The notes below the pieces were generated by a model. The model was given only the letters and a program-made list of their open reading frames with translations. It made no database searches and had not been told where the DNA came from. Shown in pieces: positions 16,943-25,003 of a stretch of 64,000 nucleotides of DNA. The translations under genes were made by a program, and so were the position numbers. Numbering within the stretch: position 1 is the stretch's first letter; each line of letters starts with the position of its first letter. Source of the stretch: CAZHCA01 sp964530825 (GTDB lineage: Bacteria > Bacteroidota > Bacteroidia > Chitinophagales > Saprospiraceae); contig CAZHCA010000007.1 in the NCBI GenBank assembly GCA_964530825.1, positions 1 through 64,000 on the forward strand, given 5' to 3'.

Positions 16943-18616
16943 TCAATTATTTTTTTCTTCCGGAACGGGCCGTTTGAAGAAAACGAAGCCGTTTTTCTGG
17001 CCGATCTCTTCCAATTCTTCGTATTGACGCAACTCATCAGCGCGGTGGACTTTCGTAGAAAAATAAGCTGGTTTATCGATATCACCGGTAAGCAGCCATT
17101 GCTTGTCTCTGCTTTTCGGTTGCTCTACACCGGTTTTTTTGCTGTAAAAGAGATGAGCATACGACTTATAGCCGGAGGTGGTGACGTAGACCTCCTTGCC
17201 TTCCAACTTCTCAAAAAATTCGATAGCCGCCCGCTGCGAGTAACCCTCGATCCGTTTGATGAAGAAAATCAGGGTCAGGAAAACGAATAGGGCAGTGCCG
17301 CCGAATAAAACGCCGACGCCTTTGGTGAATCGTCTGCGATTCATCAACATGATACTTCCGATCAGGACGCCCAGCAACACCAGCCCCGGAATAATCTCCC
17401 AGCCGGTCCACCGGACATCGGCTTCCAGGTTGCCCAGCGCAAAGGGGTCTTGCTGAAAAAGTGGCCTGAGCCATTCAATATTTTGTCCTATTAAGGGCAA
17501 AGCGAGTGTGGTAGCTACGTAAAGGCCGCCGATTGCTATGAGACCGAAGCGCATCCAGGGTCCAAAGCGGACCTCGCCCTTGATTAATTTTTCTATAGTG
17601 AGGGCTGCCAGGTAGGTGATGGGAAAGTAACACATTGAGGAATAATGGACAATCTTCGACCGAACAATGGTAAAAAGGATCAGGACGGTCCAGAATAAAA
17701 ATTTCATCCAGAGGCGGAAGTCGCGCTGGTAATCTTTTTCCTCGGCAGGGAACTTTGCCAGGGAGCGGAGCATGAAAATGGAAGCAGGGAAGCAACCCAC
17801 CATCAATACTACGAAGTGATAACCGGGAAAGCCAGCATGTCCGGCGTCGGGGGTGCTGAATAAACGGTATTGGTAGCGGTTGAACTCTTCAATAAACCAA
17901 GTGCCGTTCTTGTAGGTCTCAATGCCGTACCAGGCCAAGCTCACCAGGCTAGCCGAAAGAGTGAAAAATAGAAATTGTGGCACATTTACGTAAAACCGGA
18001 ATCGCTGATACGCCCAATAAACAAACATGGTCAGGGCCGCAATCAAATAAGCCACCTGCCCTTTGGTCAGTACCCCCATTCCGATGAAGAAGCCCGCCCA
18101 GAAAAGGTAAACCAGGGGCTTCCGCATCAGCTCCAGGGAAAAGCCATCTTTTTTCCAGTAAAACAAAATGAAGAAATACATCCCTAGAAAAATGAAAAAG
18201 TTAAATACCGGATCGATGATGCCCGATTTGAAGTATAAAAAGGGCAGAACTGTGCCGAAGTAGACCGTCGCCCACAGGATGCCAAAGCGCAGCCCGTTGA
18301 GGCGATAACCGATCAGGAACAGCATGACCAGGGTGGCCATGCCGAAGAGGGCATTCGGAAGTCGAGCCGAGAATTCATTGATGCCGAAGAGCTGCATAGC
18401 AATCGACTGCAACCAGAAAAAGAAGGGGGGCTTCTCCCAGAAGGGTTCAAAGTTGACGTAAATACGGGTATAGTCGCCGGTAATGATCATTTCCCGGCTG
18501 ATCTCTGCGAAATTGATTTCGTCCCAATCAAAGAGGTGAACCCCGCCGAGCAAAGGGATGAAGAAGATGGCCCCGAGCAGGGCAAATAGGAGAGAATACT
18601 GCAATCGTGGTTGCAT
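16943..18616 (-). CDS. GT39/ArnT-like membrane glycosyltransferase
   Basis: Read from the ATG at 18616 the protein has 557 residues with about 10-12 membrane segments. The first periplasmic loop carries DWDEINFAEISREM and EPFWEKPPFFFW, the acidic and KPP signatures of the PMT/ArnT family, which use polyprenyl-phosphate sugars on the periplasmic face. The C-terminal 110 residues form a small soluble part. The acceptor (lipid A, glycan or protein) cannot be told. The upstream in-frame extension lacks a plausible start context. Confidence 0.87.
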   Translation of the reverse strand: MQPRLQYSLLFALLGAIFFIPLLGGVHLFDWDEINFAEISREMIITGDYTRIYVNFEPFWEKPPFFFWLQSIAMQLFGINEFSARLPNALFGMATLVMLFLIGYRLNGLRFGILWATVYFGTVLPFLYFKSGIIDPVFNFFIFLGMYFFILFYWKKDGFSLELMRKPLVYLFWAGFFIGMGVLTKGQVAYLIAALTMFVYWAYQRFRFYVNVPQFLFFTLSASLVSLAWYGIETYKNGTWFIEEFNRYQYRLFSTPDAGHAGFPGYHFVVLMVGCFPASIFMLRSLAKFPAEEKDYQRDFRLWMKFLFWTVLILFTIVRSKIVHYSSMCYFPITYLAALTIEKLIKGEVRFGPWMRFGLIAIGGLYVATTLALPLIGQNIEWLRPLFQQDPFALGNLEADVRWTGWEIIPGLVLLGVLIGSIMLMNRRRFTKGVGVLFGGTALFVFLTLIFFIKRIEGYSQRAAIEFFEKLEGKEVYVTTSGYKSYAHLFYSKKTGVEQPKSRDKQWLLTGDIDKPAYFSTKVHRADELRQYEELEEIGQKNGFVFFKRPVPEEKNN

Positions 18617-18728
18617 AGTCTTGGTCCTGGTCAGTATATTAAAATGATGGTGCGCACGCATTTCCTTTTTGTGAATCACGCACGCGCAATGATTTGCCGG
18701 TTAGCGCAAATCGCAGGGGTAGCCCTGT

Positions 18729-19592
18729 TTATTTTTTCTTCTTTTTTCCTCCGCTCAACCGATTCAGTACATTACTCACAAAGTCGTCGTTGATACCGAG
18801 TGTCCCTTTGAGGGTGTGGTACGCCGATATCAATTGTTTGTCGAGGTAGATCAATACGCGCTTAATTCCGTCGTCGGGGCGAGCCCGATAGTTGGTAGCC
18901 CGCTTGCGTGGCGCCTTATCCTCTTCGGTGAAATAGTACAGGGCGATGGACTTGCGAGTCATACCCTCGGGGCACTGAATAGGGTCGGGCAATCCGTGGT
19001 AGGAGTCCTCATCCGTGTTAAAAATGACGCACCGGTTGAAAGTGGGCAACACCTTCACAGCGCATTCTTTCATGTCGCGGGTCCAGAGTTCCAGTTCGCC
19101 CCGATACTCGGGCTCCCATTCGGGATTGAGGTAAACGAGTACGTTCACGCGACGGCGCCAGGTACGCCGGTGCGGGTGCACCGTGAAGTCGGCATGAATA
19201 TTGAGAAATCCGCCGCGCTGGGTTTGGTGCAAGCCGCCTCCCTCAAGCGAGGAGTCGGCTTTTAGTCCGGGAATGCCGGTCAGCTCACTGAGCAGGGCTA
19301 CAAATTCATCGCTATTCAACTGGTCGATGACTTGACCCAGGAAATCAGGAATCAGATCCTTTTTGTTGAGGCCGTGTTTCTTTTCGTTAACGTGAACGTA
19401 GTGGATCCAGCCTGCATCCTCAACGGCTGGAAATGCTTGTGTTGCTTGCTTGGCCGCCCAGTCTTCTAGGAAGTGATCAAACTGGGTGTAAGGGTAAGGA
19501 TGCGCTTGCTGATAGTGCGGCGCCTGTTGTCTAAAGCGACGGGCAATTTTGTTCAAGTCTAGAATCTGCCCTTTAGTTGGCGATTGAACCAT
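18729..19592 (-). CDS. 2-oxoglutarate/Fe(II)-dependent oxygenase
   Basis: The 287-residue form starts at the ATG at 19592; an in-frame ATG at 19640 would add 16 residues. The iron triad is His133-x-Asp135 in NIHADF and His199 in DSYHGLPDP, with Arg213 (MTRKSIALYYF) as the likely 2-oxoglutarate ligand, in the double-stranded beta-helix order of the prolyl-hydroxylase-like family. The tail ends in GGKKKKK. Substrate unknown. Members of this type often act on sugars or proteins beside glycosyltransferases, and one lies directly downstream. Confidence 0.85.
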   Translation of the reverse strand: MVQSPTKGQILDLNKIARRFRQQAPHYQQAHPYPYTQFDHFLEDWAAKQATQAFPAVEDAGWIHYVHVNEKKHGLNKKDLIPDFLGQVIDQLNSDEFVALLSELTGIPGLKADSSLEGGGLHQTQRGGFLNIHADFTVHPHRRTWRRRVNVLVYLNPEWEPEYRGELELWTRDMKECAVKVLPTFNRCVIFNTDEDSYHGLPDPIQCPEGMTRKSIALYYFTEEDKAPRKRATNYRARPDDGIKRVLIYLDKQLISAYHTLKGTLGINDDFVSNVLNRLSGGKKKKK

Positions 19593-19774
19593 GAAAAGAA
19601 AGTCTTTGGTGGACAAATGTTGGTTGCCGGATCGCGACAAATATACTCATTCAATCCAACACACCTTGAACTGGCCAGCACTTATTGGCTGCAGATGCGG
19701 CCGAGCGCTCGGATTTACTGGCATAGCGCCTTTTGAATAACCTGTCTGATGGTCCAAAAAGAGCAAAGACCAAG

Positions 19775-20503
19775 TTACTTTCCCCACTTACGCAGTTGTT
19801 TCAGTACTGCCGCTAGGTCTTTGGGTAGGGGCGCCGTAAATTGAAGGCGCCGGCCGTCGGCCGGATGGAGAAGGCCAATTTCGTAGGCGTGTAAGGCAAT
19901 GCGATGCAGCAAGGGGCGCTCTGTTTTATCGCGGCCCAGCCGAAAATTTTTGGTTTTTATTTCCGATAAGTAAAGCTCCGCTCTTCGGCCGTAGAGTGCA
20001 TCTACGGCCAGGGGGTGACCTATGGACTGGAAATGGACACGGATCTGGTGGGTGCGCCCGGTCAGTATCCGAGCATCTACCCAAGAGAAAGCGCGGAACA
20101 CCTCCAATACCTGATAATGGGTGATGGCCGGCTTTCCCCGGGCTAACACCGCCATTTGCCCCGACCGGGTGGGGTGGGGACCAATCGGTTCCTCAATGAC
20201 ACCCTGCACCGAAAACGGTTTGCCTTCGATCAAAGCCCGGTAGTGTTTATCCACCTGACGATCGGCAAACTGCATCGACAAATGGCGGTGCGCTTCCTCG
20301 TTGCGGGCAAAACAAATGACACCGCTAGTTTCGCGATCGAGCCGGTGGACTACCCACACCTTGCCGTGCGTGGCTTCCAGCCAGCCTTGCAGGTGCAGAG
20401 GTGCCTGCCGAAAACGATCGGGGATCGTCAGCAGGCCGGAGGGTTTGTGGACCACCAGCAAGTCTTCATCGATATGCAGGAGTTCTGGTCGGATGGGCTT
20501 CAT
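19775..20503 (-). CDS. RluA-family RNA pseudouridine synthase
   Basis: The 242-residue protein shows HRLDRETSG with catalytic Asp56 and GRTHQIRVHFQSIGHPL, both hallmarks of the RluA family, and has no S4 domain. It isomerises uridine to pseudouridine in rRNA or tRNA. The length and early start of the catalytic domain are closest to RluA/TruC-type enzymes. The target position is not deducible. It starts 2 bp after the end of the RibF-GT2 fusion gene, so the two are co-transcribed. Confidence 0.9.
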   Translation of the reverse strand: MKPIRPELLHIDEDLLVVHKPSGLLTIPDRFRQAPLHLQGWLEATHGKVWVVHRLDRETSGVICFARNEEAHRHLSMQFADRQVDKHYRALIEGKPFSVQGVIEEPIGPHPTRSGQMAVLARGKPAITHYQVLEVFRAFSWVDARILTGRTHQIRVHFQSIGHPLAVDALYGRRAELYLSEIKTKNFRLGRDKTERPLLHRIALHAYEIGLLHPADGRRLQFTAPLPKDLAAVLKQLRKWGK

Positions 20504-20505
20504 GG

Positions 20506-22497
20506 CTATAACTGGTTGAACTGTTTCTTCCGGCGGAAGAAATAGTCCCAGACTATACTGCCCAGGTAGACGCCCGCCAGGTTGGGCTTGTTACTCACGC
20601 TGATCTTAGCGATGAGATCATTGTTTTGCCGTCTTTTTTCAAGCGTCTTGCGAAACTGGCCGTAAAAAGTGCCGTGGGCCCGAAAGACAGAACGAATATG
20701 GTCCAATTTTCCCTGGGAAAGAAAGAGCAGTACCGCTGCTAAATCCAGCAAAATGCGCAGCGGCAGGAGCCAGAAGAGCTTGTTGGCTGGTTCGTTTTTG
20801 AGGATGGTAAAAAGCGTATTGCGAAAATTGAGATAGGTCTTGCGTGGCGTATTGTAGTTGAGCGTGCCCCCGCCGACGTGGTAAACGACCGAGCGCGGAC
20901 GTACCATGATTTTATACCCTGCCCTTTTCAGCCGCCAGCAAAGGTCGATTTCTTCGAGGTGGGCAAAGTAGTCGCTATCAAAACCACCAAAGTCGTGGAA
21001 AAGTCGAGCCCGCAGGAGCATGGCGGCACCCGAGGCCCAGAATATTTCTTCCGTAGAATCGTACTGGCCATTGTCTTCTTCGACGTGCATAAAAATGCGA
21101 CCGCGGCAAAACGGATAGCCCAAGTAGTCGAGCCACCCGCCGGAAGCGCCTGCGTACTCGAATCGTTTTTTTTCTCGCTGGGCCAAAATTTTGGGCTGGC
21201 AGGCGGCTACCGATCTATCGCGTTCCATCAATTCTATTAGGGGCTCCAGCCAGCCGGGCGTCACCTCTACGTCTGAATTGAGCAGCAGGTAATAATCGGC
21301 CTGTATCCGGCGCAGCGCCTGATTGTAGCCTTCGGCAAAACCATAGTTTTGCTCCAACTCCAGTACGGTGACCGAAGGGTAATGGGTGCGAACGAAATCC
21401 AGCGAGTCATCGGTCGAGGCGTTATCGGCCAGGTAGATGGCATAATTCGGGTAGGTGGTCGCCGTCAGTTGCGGCAAGAACTGCTCCAAGAACGGCCGTC
21501 CATTGTAGTTCAGGATAGCGACTGCGACCATTGGATGCGCGCGAAATTTTTTTTCAGCCTCTTGGGCTTCGCTCAGTAGTCGGTCAGCGGTGATGCGGTC
21601 GCGCTGTAGTTGTTCGCGCAAATGGTCGAGCCCCGAAAACTGCCGGTCGTGCCGTATAAAATCGACCAACTCAATTGTGAGGGGGTCACCGTATATGCGC
21701 CGGTTGAAGTCGAAAATATTGACCTCAATGGTGCGGTTGTGGTACTTGCGCAGGGTGGGACGGTCACCGATATACAGCATGCCCCGGTAGCGCTGCTCCT
21801 GGTGGATTACCTGTACGGCATAAATTCCGTTGGGCGGAATGAGCTTTTCGGTGCTCTGCAACTCAATGTTGGCAGTGGGGAATCCCAGGTCAGTACCGAT
21901 GTTATTGCCGTGCACCACTGTCCCGGAAAGGGTAAAATAATGGCCGAGCAGCTGGTTTGCGGCGCGTATATCTCCGCGCTGAATGGCTTCCCGGATCTTG
22001 GTCGAACTGACGGTGAGATCATCCACCATCTGGGGTTCGATCTCAACGACTTCGTAGCCTACCTCCCGGCCGTACCAGCGCAGATAATTAATGTCGCCCT
22101 GGCGGCCCCGCCCGAACCGGTGATCGTAGCCAATGACAATGTAGCGGGGCTGAAACTTGTCGACCAGGAACTTTTGGATGTACTCGTCGGCAGTTAGCTG
22201 GGAAAACTCAATAGTAAACGGTACGACCACCACGTGATCGAGTCCCAGTCGTTCGAGTTGTTCTACTTTTTCTCCGGTTGTGGTGATGAGCCGCAAACTA
22301 TCGTCTTGCGGATCGATTATCTTTCGCGGGTGCGGATGAAAAGTGACCAAAATGCTTTCGCCCTGAATGCTGCGGGCTAGCTGCTTTACCCGTTCGATAA
22401 TAATACGATGCCCTTTGTGCACCCCATCAAAGGATCCGATGGTGATGGCGCTGCGTTCGAAAGTCGGCAAATGATCCAGGTCGTGGTGTATCTTCAT
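20506..22497 (-). CDS. ribF: RibF (riboflavin kinase/FAD synthetase) fused to a family 2 glycosyltransferase
   Basis: One 663-residue reading frame holds two proteins. Residues 1-322 are a complete RibF: FAD-synthetase motif GSFDGVHKGH (21-30) and flavokinase motif GTDLGFPTANI, making FMN and FAD from riboflavin. Residues 323-663 form a GT2 enzyme beginning MVAVAILNYN with NSD at 407-409, HLEEIDLCWR at 513-522 and a hydrophobic segment at about 573-593. The GT part starts with its own ATG (21531), so internal initiation is possible. The join could be a real fusion or a lost stop codon. Confidence 0.88.
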   Translation of the reverse strand: MKIHHDLDHLPTFERSAITIGSFDGVHKGHRIIIERVKQLARSIQGESILVTFHPHPRKIIDPQDDSLRLITTTGEKVEQLERLGLDHVVVVPFTIEFSQLTADEYIQKFLVDKFQPRYIVIGYDHRFGRGRQGDINYLRWYGREVGYEVVEIEPQMVDDLTVSSTKIREAIQRGDIRAANQLLGHYFTLSGTVVHGNNIGTDLGFPTANIELQSTEKLIPPNGIYAVQVIHQEQRYRGMLYIGDRPTLRKYHNRTIEVNIFDFNRRIYGDPLTIELVDFIRHDRQFSGLDHLREQLQRDRITADRLLSEAQEAEKKFRAHPMVAVAILNYNGRPFLEQFLPQLTATTYPNYAIYLADNASTDDSLDFVRTHYPSVTVLELEQNYGFAEGYNQALRRIQADYYLLLNSDVEVTPGWLEPLIELMERDRSVAACQPKILAQREKKRFEYAGASGGWLDYLGYPFCRGRIFMHVEEDNGQYDSTEEIFWASGAAMLLRARLFHDFGGFDSDYFAHLEEIDLCWRLKRAGYKIMVRPRSVVYHVGGGTLNYNTPRKTYLNFRNTLFTILKNEPANKLFWLLPLRILLDLAAVLLFLSQGKLDHIRSVFRAHGTFYGQFRKTLEKRRQNNDLIAKISVSNKPNLAGVYLGSIVWDYFFRRKKQFNQL

Positions 22498-22504
22498 GGC
22501 AGTG

Positions 22505-22512
22505 CAAATGTA
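22505..22512 (-). promoter_or_regulatory. Putative -7 box of ribF, implying a near-leaderless mRNA
   Basis: On the minus strand this reads TACATTTG, matching TANNTTTG, only 7 bp upstream of the ribF ATG. A transcript starting 5-7 bp downstream of the box would have almost no leader. No clear -33 TTG is present. Confidence 0.45.
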
Positions 22513-22648
22513 AACCCTTTTTCATTTTCTCTATAGGTAAGCCGGCGGCTTCTGTCCGGTCTACGGGCGGAAAACTGTTTCCAGTCGGCCATTGTTTGTA
22601 TTAATGATAAGCAACCACTACTGTTTTTACGGGAAGTAAGTCTTTTTT

Positions 22649-23743
22649 ATGAGTGCAATTGATACGAGTATGGTCGTCAAAGCCCTTTCAAAGGTGAGGG
22701 ATCCACAATCTGGGCAGGATCTGATCACCATGAATATGGTCCGCGATCTCAAGGTGGAAGAAAATGACGTAACCTTTACCCTGGAACTGTCAAGCTTGAA
22801 GACAGAATACAAGCAAGAGCTCAATTTTGCCTGTATCGGCGCTGTCCAGGAGTTGTACCCGCAAGCCAATGTGCACGTACACATGATGTCGCGCACCACC
22901 CAGTCGCAGGAATCGACCAGTCCACTGCCCCACATTAAAAATATCATTGCCGTAGCCTCCGGAAAAGGGGGGGTAGGAAAGTCAACTATCGCTACCAATC
23001 TGGCACTTGGTCTGAAGGAGTTGGGCGCCAGTGTCGGCCTGCTGGACGCGGATCTATATGGGCCTTCCATCCCTACGATGATGAACCTTAAAGGGAAAAG
23101 ACCACAGGTTACTAAGTTGTACAATCATCCCAAGATCATGCCGCTCGAAGCCTACGGAGTGCCGGTCATGTCGATCGGATTCATCGTAGAACCCGAGCAG
23201 GCAGTCGTATTGCGTGGCCCCCGATTGGCCGGGATCATCAAGCAGTTTTTCAACGAAACCGTCTGGCCGGCATTGGATTACCTCGTTGTTGATTTACCCC
23301 CCGGTACCGGCGATATTCAGCTAACCTTGGTGCAGACCGTGCCCGTAACGGGAGCGGTTATGGTGACTACGCCGCAAGAGGTGGCCGTTGCCGATGCCGT
23401 GAAAGCGATGAATATGTTTCTTCTGCCCACGGTTAACGTGCCGGTTCTGGGTGTTGTGGAAAACATGTCGTGGTTTACGCCCAAGGAACTGCCGGATAAC
23501 AAATACTATCTCTTTGGCCAGGGAGGCGGCAAACAATTGGCGAAGATGAGTAAATCAGTCTTGTTGGGACAGGTGCCTATTGTTCAAGGCATACGCGAGG
23601 GCGGCGACAGCGGCCAACCGGCTATCCTGGATGAACACTCCCTAACCAAAGAGGCCTTGTTAAATGTTGCAAAAAATACCTTGCGCCAAGTCGCTATCCG
23701 GAATGAGATGCTGGGACCGACGCGCGTCGTGAATGTGCAGTAG
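22649..23743 (+). CDS. mrp: Mrp/ApbC family iron-sulfur carrier ATPase
   Basis: The 364-residue protein has an N-terminal MIP18/DUF59 domain (about 5-80) and a deviant Walker A GKGGVGKST (105-113), followed by LDADLYGPSIPTMM. Mrp proteins bind ATP and deliver Fe-S clusters to apoproteins. The CxxC motif of classical Mrp, expected after the ENMS motif, is absent here (ENMSWFTPKELPDNKYY), as in other Bacteroidota homologues as I recall them. It is followed 78 bp later by an Nfu-type scaffold gene, which does carry a CxxC, suggesting the two work as a pair. Confidence 0.92.
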   Translation: MSAIDTSMVVKALSKVRDPQSGQDLITMNMVRDLKVEENDVTFTLELSSLKTEYKQELNFACIGAVQELYPQANVHVHMMSRTTQSQESTSPLPHIKNIIAVASGKGGVGKSTIATNLALGLKELGASVGLLDADLYGPSIPTMMNLKGKRPQVTKLYNHPKIMPLEAYGVPVMSIGFIVEPEQAVVLRGPRLAGIIKQFFNETVWPALDYLVVDLPPGTGDIQLTLVQTVPVTGAVMVTTPQEVAVADAVKAMNMFLLPTVNVPVLGVVENMSWFTPKELPDNKYYLFGQGGGKQLAKMSKSVLLGQVPIVQGIREGGDSGQPAILDEHSLTKEALLNVAKNTLRQVAIRNEMLGPTRVVNVQ

Positions 23744-23821
23744 GAAAACGCTAATTTTGTGAATTGATTTTACTAAATTGAAAGCATAGATCGGCGGTTT
23801 TCGTCGGCTAACATAAAAATT

Positions 23822-24088
23822 ATGCCTATGTCGTCAGCGGAAAAACAAACGCTTATTAAACGGGTTGATTCCGCCCTCGATGACGTGCGGCCCCATTTGG
23901 AAGTAGATGGCGGCAACGTTGAAGTCATTGATGTGACGGATGATAAAGTGGTGAAAATCAAATGGCTGGGTACTTGCATGACCTGCAGCATGTCGGCGAT
24001 GACGATGCGGGCCGGTATTGAGGAGGCCATCAAAGGGAAAATTCCCGAAATCATGGGTGTAGTAGCAGTCAACGGCATTAAGGTCTGA
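23822..24088 (+). CDS. Nfu/NifU C-terminal-domain iron-sulfur scaffold
   Basis: This 88-residue protein consists only of the NifU C-terminal domain: HLEVDGGNVEVIDV followed by CMTCSMSAMTM, whose CxxC binds a [4Fe-4S] cluster at a dimer interface. An alternative start two codons later (MSSAEKQ) is equally good. It lies between mrp and pyrF on the same strand and stops 9 bp before the pyrF ATG. Function: assembling or carrying Fe-S clusters in the cytoplasm. Confidence 0.92.
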   Translation: MPMSSAEKQTLIKRVDSALDDVRPHLEVDGGNVEVIDVTDDKVVKIKWLGTCMTCSMSAMTMRAGIEEAIKGKIPEIMGVVAVNGIKV

Positions 24089-24097
24089 TTGCTATCC

Positions 24098-24907
24098 ATG
24101 GATCGCGCTGCCCTCTTTGCTAATATTGTATCGAAAGCTTCTTTCCTGTGCATCGGACTGGATACCGATCCTGCGCGCCTGCCGAGCCACTTAACGAAGG
24201 AACCTGATCCCGTTTTTGCATTCAACCGACAGATCATTGATGCTACCTACGATCTGTGCGTAGCCTACAAGCCCAATCTCGCCTTTTATGAAGCGCAGGG
24301 ACCCGCTGGGTGGGCAGCTCTGGAAAAAACCATTGACTATCTTCCGGATGACCAGTTCATTATTGCTGATGCTAAGCGAGGAGATATCGGCAATACTGCT
24401 CACCAGTATGCCCTCGCCTTTTTCGAAAAGTTGGGGGTAGATGCCTTGACCATCGCGCCGTATATGGGGGCTGATTCCGTAAGACCTTTTCTGGATTTTC
24501 CGAATCATTGGGCCATTGTGTTGGGGTTGACCTCCAATCCCGGTAGCGCTGATTTCCAGCTGCAGGAAATGGTTCAAGGGCAGCCGCTATACCAGGCGGT
24601 CATTCGTCAATCGACGGCTTGGGGGCATCCCGACCAGCTTATGTTCGTAGTAGGGGCTACCCATCCAGAGCATTTTTCGACCATCCGGCAGCTGGCGCCC
24701 GAATATTTTTTCTTAGTGCCCGGCGTGGGTGCGCAAGGGGGGGATCTGGAAGCCATTTTCCGCTACGGCAGGAACGACCAAGTGGGGCTGCTGGTCAATT
24801 CGTCACGGGGTATTCTTTACGCCGGTTCAGGCAAAGATTTTGCGCACAAGGCCCGAATGGCTGCCCAAAAGTTGCAGCTGCAGATGGCGGCTTTGCTGGA
24901 GCAGTAG
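24098..24907 (+). CDS. pyrF: Orotidine 5'-phosphate decarboxylase (type 2)
   Basis: The 269-residue protein starts at the ATG at 24098; a TTG nine bases earlier is less likely. It contains CIGLDTDPARLP, YKPNLAFYE and the catalytic DAKRGDIGNTA, and its length fits the longer type 2 (PyrF-like) subfamily. It decarboxylates OMP to UMP, the last step of pyrimidine synthesis. pyrE, the preceding step, lies 37 kb away at 61242-61886, so the pathway is scattered. Confidence 0.94.
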   Translation: MDRAALFANIVSKASFLCIGLDTDPARLPSHLTKEPDPVFAFNRQIIDATYDLCVAYKPNLAFYEAQGPAGWAALEKTIDYLPDDQFIIADAKRGDIGNTAHQYALAFFEKLGVDALTIAPYMGADSVRPFLDFPNHWAIVLGLTSNPGSADFQLQEMVQGQPLYQAVIRQSTAWGHPDQLMFVVGATHPEHFSTIRQLAPEYFFLVPGVGAQGGDLEAIFRYGRNDQVGLLVNSSRGILYAGSGKDFAHKARMAAQKLQLQMAALLEQ

Positions 24908-25003
24908 TCTCCGCCTGCGCCAGTATTTTTCCTCAAACGGAAAATATTCACATCCTCTCAGGCACAGAACGCCTATCCAAAATGAGGCGCACCCCCTGTA
25001 CGA

